Made by a program: the position numbers and the translations under genes. A stretch of 64,000 nucleotides of DNA from Castor canadensis (taxonomy: Eukaryota; Chordata; Mammalia; Rodentia; Castoridae), in NCBI RefSeq assembly GCF_047511655.1, contig NC_133396.1, positions 133,495,490 through 133,559,489 of the forward strand, in the 5' to 3' direction. Shown here in pieces: positions 57,955-64,000 of the stretch. The notes under the pieces are model-generated. The model made no database searches. It was not told where the DNA came from and was given only the letters and a program-made list of their open reading frames with translations. Position 1 is the stretch's first letter. Each line of letters starts with the position of its first letter.

Positions 57955-58031
57955 TTGTTGGTGTCTGGAATTGAACCCAGGGCCTCACATCGTGAAGCAA
58001 ATGTTCTAGCACTGAAACACACCCTAGCCCT
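57955..58031 (-). mobile_element. ID-like SINE
   Basis: 'ttggtgtctggaattgaacccagggcctcacatcgtgaagcaaatgttctagcactgaaacacaccctagcc': reversed ID family. Confidence 0.85.
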
Positions 58032-58259
58032 AAAAAAACACATTCAAAAGTAGGCAATCAAGTAAGGAGGGCTCTTGGGGAGAGCACAAGTAACAGTAGT
58101 CACAAGAGCTACCTTTTATCTTGTGAGGATGAAGATGAGGGTCTGCTTTAAGCCTTTATGTGTCTTAAGAACCGTACTAATGTGGGAAATCCAATAGGAT
58201 ACCATTCATAAAGAAGAAATCCCAAAGATATTGAAGAAAAATTGATAACCTCTTTATCC

Positions 58260-60230
58260 TCTGAACAGAATTAAGGGGGAAAAAAGATTTCTGGAAGATT
58301 CACGGCTATGATCCAGATCTCACACTGGTGGCCTAAAAATGTTCAAGCTGGGAATTCAGTATTAAACGATCCTGAACCACCAGTACCACCAGCATCTATT
58401 AACCATAAGTGAATTCCTCTCCAAGAACTCATCATTTTATACCTCACTAAATTTCCACATATAAAGCTCCAAGGATCAAAGGAAAAAGGAATCACCACAT
58501 ACAGAAGAAAATAAGGGATCACAAGTAAGATGCAGCATTAAAAAAAAAAAATGAGATCAGAGAGAAGACTGAGACCCACAAATGCTTCAGATATTAGAAT
58601 TTTCAGAAACAATAATTAAAATATTCAGAAATTAAAGAATATATTAAGTACATTTTAAGAAAATGTGAGTGAGGAAGCAAATCTAAAAAATAACTAAATA
58701 TACCTTTAGTAATAAAATTAATAAAAAATGATTTTAATGGGCGATGAGACAAATTTGGAGAATCCATGAACAAGAAGACATTTGTGAAACTGTCCAGAAT
58801 TCAGTCCAGAGAGTCAAAGAGAATGTATTATGGCAAAGATGTTAAAAGGTATGGAAGGTACAACCAGAGTCCCAGAATGAAAGGAAGAGAAGAATGGAGT
58901 TCAGGATGTTTGAGAACTAATGAAGTCAGCAATTTAAAATCAAGAAAAGCAAGTAAATCAAGAAAGATGGATTTAGCTGGGTGTGGTGGTGCACAGCGGC
59001 AATCCCAGCACTTGGGAAATGGAGGCAGAAGGAACTTAAGTTTAAGGACAGTCTGGCCTACATAGCAAGACTCTGTCTTTAAAAAAAAAAAAAGGAAAAA
59101 TGAATTTTTAAAAAAATCTACCCTTTGTGGTGAAACTATAGAAAACTAAAAACAAAAAGAAAAAAAGATGCAGCTAGAGAGAAAAGACAGATATTTCAAG
59201 ATTAGTTTCAAGATTCAAATTGTAACTAGAGGAACTATGTGATTATATTGAAAGTATGCAGAAGGAAATAATTGTGAATTTAGAAGTTATCAGAGAAAAC
59301 TTTTTTTTTAAGAATCAGGGTAACATACACTTCTTCTCAAACAAAAAGAGGGAGAGTATGCCCACAGCCATGGCATATATTTTAAGAAAAAGTAAAGTGA
59401 TCTTAGATGTAAGAGCCACTAAAATAAGAAAAAAGAGCAAAATGAGTGGTGGATCTAAGCAAACACTGTGTAAAATGGCATTCATAATGTATTGTGATTT
59501 TGACTTGTTTTTTAAGGTCCTTGTGTTGTTTGGGAGAAAGTGGATGTGATTGTGAACTCTGGATTTAATCAAATTTCTTTCTTAGAAGTCCCAGGATATC
59601 TAACAAATGAATAGAGTACATAACTTCCAAACTAGAAGGTTAGGCTGGAGGGTGTCCAGAAATAAAAGCATAAAAACCACAATTGGTTCCAAAGAAGGTT
59701 AAGGAGGAAGGGGAAACAAACAAACAAAAATCAGGAAAAGAAAATAAAGGGAAACACATTAAGTGGCAGAAATAAATCAAATTTATGAGCAATTATAGTA
59801 GATACAAATGGTTGAAAAGCCTGCTCTGAGAGCCAAAGATAATCAGAATAGGTTAAAGTCAAAATTAAAATTTGTTAGATAAATCCAAAACATAACAATG
59901 TAGACTGCAGGAATGTTTTCAGTTTGACAGTCTGAAAGTTTCAGGAGAGAACTGTTTAGGCAAAAGAAAGTCACAGCATAGTAATAAACAATTCAATTTC
60001 AGGTCTCTCTATATAAAACCATTATAAACTGTTATGTCTATCATAACAGCTACAAACTACACAAAGCAAAAGAAATGATAGCACTATTACAGTAGATAAT
60101 CCCATCAAGTATTAGAATATCTTAACTCACCTCTTCCTGCAATTGAAATTTTGTCAAGCAAATCAAAATTTAGCAACAGATGTGAACAACACACTCATCA
60201 CACTCGATCAAGATCATACTGTTAGAATAC
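58260..60230 (+). mobile_element. HAL1/L1-like old LINE remnant
   Basis: A-rich + strand sequence with old-LINE phrases: 'gactgagacccacaaatgcttcagatattagaattttcagaaac', 'gagcaattatagtagatacaaatggttgaaaag' and, between them, text like the region around LINE ORF1. A B1-like SINE interrupts it (58976-59095). Openings of 97-99 codons at 58766 and 59256 are Lys/Arg-rich and may be residual LINE frame or chance. Confidence 0.5.
58976..59095 (+). mobile_element. B1-like SINE
   Basis: 'agctgggtgtggtggtgcacagcggcaatcccagcacttgggaaatggaggcagaaggaac', 'cagtctggcctacatagcaagactctgtc' and a 12-A tail: close to the mouse/rat B1 monomer. Confidence 0.92.
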
Positions 60231-60264
60231 CACACTCAAGAGAAACAGTATTCCTTTTTCCCCC

Positions 60265-60347
60265 TTACTTTTGTGCTGGTGATCAAACTTAGGGCCTCCT
60301 TGTGCATGCTAGCAAGTGCTCTACCACTGAGCTACCTCCCAAGCCCC
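60265..60347 (-). mobile_element. ID-like SINE
   Basis: 'ttttgtgctggtgatcaaacttagggcctccttgtgcatgctagcaagtgctctaccactgagctacctcccaagcccc': reversed ID family. Confidence 0.88.
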
Positions 60348-62015
60348 AGAATATACTTTAAAAATCCACTTAAAACATTTAAAATTAAGTCTCAAAAACA
60401 TTTTAAAACAATAACTTACAGACCATGTTCTTTGACTTCTACGGTTCTGAAAATGTTAGTTTCAATTGTCGAATAGGAAATACTATTACTGAAATATCAC
60501 CTTGGGAAGATGTAATAGCAGCTTGAAAGTTTGCCCTCTGTGCACTTCTCTATCAGTCATACGATAAGTCATATATGAAATGAGTGTTACTAAAATTATG
60601 CCACTGGTTTCATAAACATTATCAAGGAGTATGACTGTCACTTAAAATATACTAACAAGGGATGGAGAAAACAACTACCATGTCTCCTAGCTCCCAAATT
60701 AAAAGTCATGATGTAGGCACGACTAGATAGGTTCTTCTCTTTGGAGGATTAATTATAACGAAAGGAGAAGCTCAAAAAATTCAGCAACAGTTGGAGCAGA
60801 AGTGGTTTTAAGTTTACAGAATTTAGTTCAAGGCTTTGGAGTATTCTAACTTGTTAGGCAGGAAAAGCTTTACTTGGGAAAAACAAATGTATGTGGTTGG
60901 TCTAATTGTGAAAGTGAAATTCACAGAATAATTTCTCAGAAATCACAAAAATTTTTAGAACTTTTAAACTTGAACATCGCACTGCTCATGTGATATACAA
61001 GCAATAATACATTTTAAAAATGTAGGAACTGAGAAACTGAAGTTAAATGTCTCACCCAAGTCAAGTTATGACAAAACATTATGCTAAAATATAGGTTTTG
61101 TTTTTTTTTTCAATTGTATCCTGCTGTCATTTTTGACGAAGAGATCAACAGCTATGCAATGTGTCTTCTTTGGTTGACCAAGTAACACCAACTTTGGCAA
61201 GAATGTTTAAGATCATTATAACTGAGCTTGACTTTAGATACCCTGTTTTTAAGGTCTTTAATTCCCAAGACTCCTTGTTTGAGTCTTGTGTTTCATGACT
61301 CACACATTCATAGCACATTTGGTTTCCTTTCATCCTCTTACCTTCAGCATGAACAAAGTCTGAAGCAACCCCCACGTGGATGAAAATCACTGTAGCCTTG
61401 TGTTAAAGTTGACAGTGTTGGGGTGGGAGGAGGCCTTCCCCAGATCTAACAGTCCAGCCCTGGACAATCTCTTGAACGTCCACCATAGGACATTTTCTAT
61501 ATCTCTTAGTAGATCCCAAATATGAGGCCTCAGAGCAGAGGAAGCAGTAGTTAGAAGCAGAAGTGAGTAATCAGTAATCAGATTTCTAGCCTAGCCATAC
61601 TGCTCAATCTGACCTCAGTCTCCTCATATACGAAACAGTGATGAAAGTATAATACAGCTAAGAGTACCGAGCTCATGTTTACAACCCGCTTAACAGGCAT
61701 GTTGGTGCTTTGTAAACCAGCCCCTCCCCAGCCATCTTCATGGTTCACTGGTGCCCTCTGAGCTCCCCAGGCCTGCCAGTACAGGAGGCTTGCCCCTCCC
61801 TGAGTGTATCCAGAAGTTAGTCCTGTCTAATGCTACAGCAAGGAATGTCTGCTTGCCATATGTACAGGCAAGTGGTGCGTTATGGTTCTGCTACTTGACA
61901 GAGCTATTTAGCAGGTGCACACAACTGAGCATTCCTGAATCAGGAGGGGTAGCTGTGGCTTTCAGGGAGCAGGAACCAGGCCACAGCTGGAGTGAGGCCG
62001 AACCCAGGGAGCGTT
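60348..62015. other. upstream flank of DENND1B, mostly unassigned
   Basis: About 1.7 kb. A weak reversed MIR-like piece lies near 61005-61065 ('aggaactgagaaactgaagttaaatgtctcacccaagtc') and a weak forward MIR-like piece near 61590-61710. The 107-codon opening 61751-62074 enters the promoter area without recognisable domains. Distal promoter or enhancer elements could lie here but cannot be called by eye. Confidence 0.45.
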
Positions 62016-62073
62016 CACGTGAGCTCCGAATTTGCAGTGTGACATGCAAGGGACTCGATTTCGCGTGCACGTG
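62016..62073. promoter_or_regulatory. two palindromic E-boxes (CACGTG)
   Basis: CACGTG occurs at 62016-62021 (inside the palindrome TCACGTGA) and again at 62068-62073, 52 bases apart, about 0.6 kb upstream of the DENND1B start. CACGTG is bound by USF, MYC/MAX and MiT/TFE factors; the first copy best resembles the USF/TFEB form. Binding is inferred from the motif alone. Confidence 0.4.
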
Positions 62074-62363
62074 ATGTAGAAAACAGCCTGCAAGTGAAGG
62101 TACTTTTCCAGGTACTCCACTGTTGGGGAGGTTGGAGGCTGGATGCCCTGGAGCCTGGCCTGGACCCAGGAAGGCAGCTGGTTGGTGCAGCGCTGAGGAC
62201 ACCGGGACACCTTGGAGTTAGCTGGGTGGCAGGCTTCTGCACTCTGGGGAGAGCCTCTGAGAGGCTGCCCAGGGCGCGGGGACCCCGCCGGCCGCCCATC
62301 CTCCGCGGGCCGCGAGGCCCAGGTGCAGCGGCCGGCGCGTCCCCGCGCGCCCCTTCCCCCTCC

Positions 62364-62381
62364 CTTCCGGCGACTTCCTGG
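62364..62381. promoter_or_regulatory. paired ETS-like sites
   Basis: CTTCCGG followed two bases later by ACTTCCTGG. Both are reverse-oriented GGAA cores close to the ETS/GABP consensus and spaced about one helical turn apart, a common arrangement in TATA-less promoters. Assignment is by motif only. Confidence 0.4.
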
Positions 62382-62489
62382 TTTGCAGAAGGTGCCGGAG
62401 TCGCTGCGGGCGGCCGGGGTGGCAGGAACTGAGAGAGGCCCTGGCCTGGGTGACGGCGGCCACGCCGCTGCTGCTGTCACAGAAAGGCC

Positions 62490-62524
62490 CGGGGGTGGGG
62501 TGGGGTGGGGTGGGAGGCGGGGAC
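62490..62524 (+). repeat. GGGGT-type G-rich repeat, G-quadruplex candidate
   Basis: A run of G5 then repeated TGGGG units, ending in GGGAGGCGGGG. It has at least six runs of three or more Gs separated by one to three bases, which fits the loop rule for an intramolecular G-quadruplex on the + (non-template) strand. It also offers SP1/KLF-type GC or GT boxes. It lies about 120 bases before the DENND1B start codon, so it is in either the core promoter or the mRNA leader. Confidence 0.7.
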
Positions 62525-62543
62525 GCGCCGGGGGCGCAGCGAC

Positions 62544-62570
62544 ATGGGCCCGCCGCCGCCGCCACTGTGA
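62544..62570 (+). promoter_or_regulatory. upstream ORF encoding MGPPPPPL
   Basis: Eight sense codons then TGA, with a good initiation context (G at -3, G at +4). Five consecutive CCG/CCA proline codons follow Met-Gly. It ends 73 bases before the main start codon, so reinitiation is possible. It matters only if transcription starts upstream of 62544, which the sequence does not settle. Polyproline runs are known to slow ribosomes and to need eIF5A. Confidence 0.45.
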
Positions 62571-62635
62571 GCAGCCTCTTTCCCCGCGGATCGGCGGCGG
62601 GGGGCGGACGGACCGACAGACAGCCCCGCAGCGAC

Positions 62636-62641
62636 ATGTAA
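62636..62641 (+). promoter_or_regulatory. start-stop upstream ORF (ATG-TAA)
   Basis: An ATG followed directly by TAA, with only two bases (CC) between the stop and the main DENND1B ATG. The -3 base is G and the +4 base is T, so its initiation context is moderate and weaker than that of the main start. Known: start-stop elements can hold ribosomes after initiation and lower use of a nearby start. Inference: it could reduce or gate DENND1B translation. Confidence 0.6.
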
Positions 62642-62643
62642 CC

Positions 62644-62660
62644 ATGGACTGCAGGACCAA
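62644..62660 (+). CDS. DENND1B: DENND1B coding exon 1 (first 17 coding bases)
   Basis: Seen: a start codon with A at -3 and G at +4, then codons for M-D-C-R-T and the first two bases (AA) of a lysine codon, cut by GTGAGTGCGG, a near-consensus splice donor. The codon is completed by the first base of exon 2, which lies outside the window. Known: DENND1B (connecdenn 2) begins MDCRTK, whereas its paralogue DENND1A begins differently. The protein is a DENN-domain guanine nucleotide exchange factor for Rab35 that works with clathrin/AP-2 in endocytosis and recycling; in T cells it has been linked to T-cell-receptor down-modulation, and the locus to childhood asthma. Inference: this is the canonical first coding exon, supported by its place in a CpG island. 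Only six residues identify it, but the combination of sequence, splice phase and promoter context makes another gene unlikely. The DENN domain and C-terminal clathrin/AP-2-binding parts are beyond the right end. Confidence 0.85.
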
Positions 62661-63292
62661 GTGAGTGCGGCGGGGACGTGGGGCCCCGCGCAGCCCCGTG
62701 CGTCCTGCCAGTCGGCGACTCGCGGGACGCGTCCGCTCCGAGCCCCCGGCCCGGCCCGAGGGAGGCGGGACGGCGCTAGGCCGCAAAGCCTGTCCGGCCC
62801 CGAGGTCCCCGCGCGGCGACGCTTGTGTCCCGGGGGCTGGGCGAGACCCGCGCTCCCCGCGTGCGGCTCCCGGGTCCCCCCGGTGGCGGACTCGCCGGAT
62901 CCGCCTGTCGCGTCGCGGGTGTGGCGAGCGGAGGGAGGGGGCCGCACCCCGCGGAGCGCTGGCGGGGACAACGCTGCTGTCCCCGGGACCGCCCGGCGCA
63001 GCTTTCTTCTGGTTCTCCTCGGCGAATCAAAGCAGGCTCTGACCGAGGTCCCTCTGCACAGCCACTGCGCGCAGGCACCGGGCTTGCAAAATGGCATTTA
63101 GTTCCCAGGGTACTTTTATGTGGGTGCCACCATGGTCTGTATTCCTTCAGATCAGGTGAAAAGCAGTTTGCATAGCCGTGGTGATGTTGCTGCTACAGGC
63201 GTGAGTTTGTTATTTTTCTCCTGAAACTTACTTTGGAAAGAATACTTTCTTCTCTTGATTCCGCCTCCTTCCTCTTTTATTTTTCATTTTTA

Positions 63293-63378
63293 TTTTTTTG
63301 CGGTACTGGGGTTTGAACTCAGGGCCTCACTCTTGCTAGGCAGGTGCTCTACCACTTGAGCCACTCCGCCACCCCTCC
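63293..63378 (-). mobile_element. ID-like tRNA-derived SINE
   Basis: On the minus strand it reads as a tRNA-like head with A/B-box-like text and a poly-A tail (T run at the left). The + strand shows GGTTTGAACTCAGGGCCTCA and the typical end GCCACTCCGCC. It is one of the best-preserved ID-like copies in the window and therefore probably relatively young. Confidence 0.85.
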
Positions 63379-63855
63379 CCCTTTAAATGTAAAATAAGAA
63401 GTATGCATCTTTGTGTTATGATGAAAGGCCTTTTAAATTTCGCAGCGGTATAGCTGGATCAATATTTAACTTTTATACCTAAGAGAGATTCTAGAGTTTA
63501 TTAGGAAAATAGAGGGATGGTGTAATTTAGACTTTCTTCAGTGTTTGACAGCGGGATGGGCAGGGTGAGTGAAGATGGGATGAGGAGACAACCTTCACAC
63601 TGTTGCCAAGAAACAAGTTAAGAGTATACATGCTGACCAAATGTGTATTTGCAAATGCAGTGACATGACTTGTCACTTCCTAAGGTTCTAAAAGCATGTC
63701 TTGTAATTCTTCTAAATCAATCTTTTCTAGAAGTCAAATCTGGCAATAATTTCTTCAAGGAAGTGCATATTAAAAACAGCGTACAAAGACAATAAAGGTG
63801 TTTTTACCAGAATACGTGAAATATGTGTGTAACACTTTGGCATTGGGTGTCAGAC
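63379..63855. other. intronic sequence, no identified feature
   Basis: About 480 bases of AT-rich DENND1B intron 1 between two ID-like SINEs. Confidence 0.5.
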
Positions 63856-63959
63856 TTTTTTTTTTTTTTTTTTTTTTGCGGTGCTGGGGGTCAAACCTAG
63901 GGCCTCAAGCAGCCTAGACCACTAGGCAGGTACTCTACCACTGAGCCATACCTCTAGAC
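63856..63959 (-). mobile_element. ID-like SINE with long T tract
   Basis: About 22 Ts (poly-A tail of a minus-strand copy), then GCGGTGCTGGGGGTCAAACC and the family text up to CACTGAGCCATACCTC. There is a small internal expansion near 63910-63925 compared with its siblings. It lies in DENND1B intron 1. Confidence 0.85.
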
Positions 63960-64000
63960 TTCACTTAATCTTGAATCTCTGATGGAAAGAGAGATTAAAA

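Larger units (their letters stand above)
62400..62643 (+). other. DENND1B: DENND1B 5' untranslated region (start site not defined)
   Basis: GC-rich leader directly before the DENND1B start codon. The transcription start cannot be fixed by eye because there is no TATA box, so the left boundary is approximate. Reading back from the main ATG, there are only two ATGs in this interval: one at 62636 (immediate stop) and one at 62544 (eight-codon ORF). A 12-base string, CGCAGCGACATG, occurs twice (62535-62546 and 62627-62638), and each copy supplies one of these upstream ATGs. Confidence 0.55.
62240..63080. promoter_or_regulatory. CpG-island promoter of DENND1B
   Basis: An abrupt change from AT-rich flanks to very GC-rich sequence with frequent CpG dinucleotides, spanning the leader, exon 1 and the first part of intron 1. 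No TATA box is seen, as is usual for broadly expressed CpG-island promoters. Candidate sites include two ETS-like cores (62364-62370 and 62373-62381) and a G-rich, GC-box-like run (62490-62524). ORFs of 100-270 codons appear on both strands here only because GC-rich DNA has few stop codons; I do not treat them as genes. Confidence 0.85.
62661..64000 (+). other. DENND1B: DENND1B intron 1, 5' part
   Basis: Starts with GTGAGTGCGG directly after the coding bases and runs off the right edge. The first 400 bases are still CpG island. The remainder is AT-rich and carries two minus-strand ID-like SINEs. No acceptor or second exon is recognisable inside the window. Confidence 0.75.

Noticed and set aside
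61962..62786. 274-codon minus-strand ORF in the CpG island
   Set aside because: GC-rich DNA has few stops; the frame is Pro/Arg/Ala-rich with no domain, overlaps open frames on the other strand and spans the DENND1B promoter and exon 1.
62661..63101. 146-codon + strand ORF reading through the exon 1 donor
   Set aside because: It starts in the intron immediately after the donor and is Pro/Arg/Gly-rich; best explained by base composition.
63100..63215. possible alternative second exon (ATGGTCTGTATTCCTTC onward)
   Set aside because: No convincing acceptor before it, and the candidate donor GGCGTGAG lacks GT in the right place.
1..64000. CRISPR array, operon, phage or plasmid features
   Set aside because: No regularly spaced repeats, ribosome binding sites or bacterial gene layout; splice sites, SINEs and CpG-island structure show vertebrate DNA.

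Overview
This is vertebrate nuclear DNA, almost certainly from a rodent. Most of it is AT-rich and non-coding, and it is packed with interspersed repeats: 7SL-derived B1-like SINEs, tRNA-derived ID-like SINEs, B1+ID composite SINEs, LINE-1 copies of several ages, MaLR-type LTRs, MIR, L2 and hAT-type DNA transposon remnants. The composite SINEs (a B1-like half joined to an ID-like half) and the exact wording of the ID half recall squirrel-related and beaver-related rodents, with beaver (Castor) my best guess. That guess comes from memory of repeat families and was not tested by a search. No bacterial, phage, CRISPR or operon features are present.

The only protein-coding gene I can support is at the right end. 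A CpG island (about 62.2-63.1 kb) holds the promoter and first coding exon of DENND1B on the + strand. The exon carries a strong-context ATG and the codons M-D-C-R-T, then two bases of a split lysine codon, then a GTGAGT splice donor. This matches the start of DENND1B (connecdenn 2), a DENN-domain exchange factor for Rab35. The rest of the window to 64 kb is intron 1. The leader holds two upstream ATGs. One opens an eight-codon ORF with five prolines. The other is a start-stop (ATG-TAA) element two bases before the main start.

The first 62 kb appear to be the intergenic region upstream of DENND1B. From left to right: mostly unassigned sequence with hAT, SINE and MIR remnants (0-6.5 kb); L1 3' ends, MLT1-like LTR, MIR and SINEs (6.5-13.5 kb); a MIR cluster (15.6-16.6 kb) and mostly unassigned sequence (16.6-25 kb); a nested block in which an old minus-strand L1 was hit by a solo LTR and then by a 4.2 kb plus-strand L1 (25.6-32.2 kb); sparse SINEs and old repeats (32-44 kb); a target-site-flanked L1 3' end (44.1-44.9 kb); a second nested block, an old minus-strand L1 containing a MaLR LTR that itself contains an L1 3' end (45.6-50.8 kb); L2, MaLR, SINE and HAL1/L1-like remnants (51-60 kb); then the promoter.

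The short ORFs scattered through the first 62 kb are mostly chance openings or decayed L1 ORF2 pieces. I found no convincing new biological system. The most informative points are the DENND1B leader architecture, the two dated transposon nests, and two exon-like openings of unknown status (near 1.7 kb minus and 39.9 kb plus).
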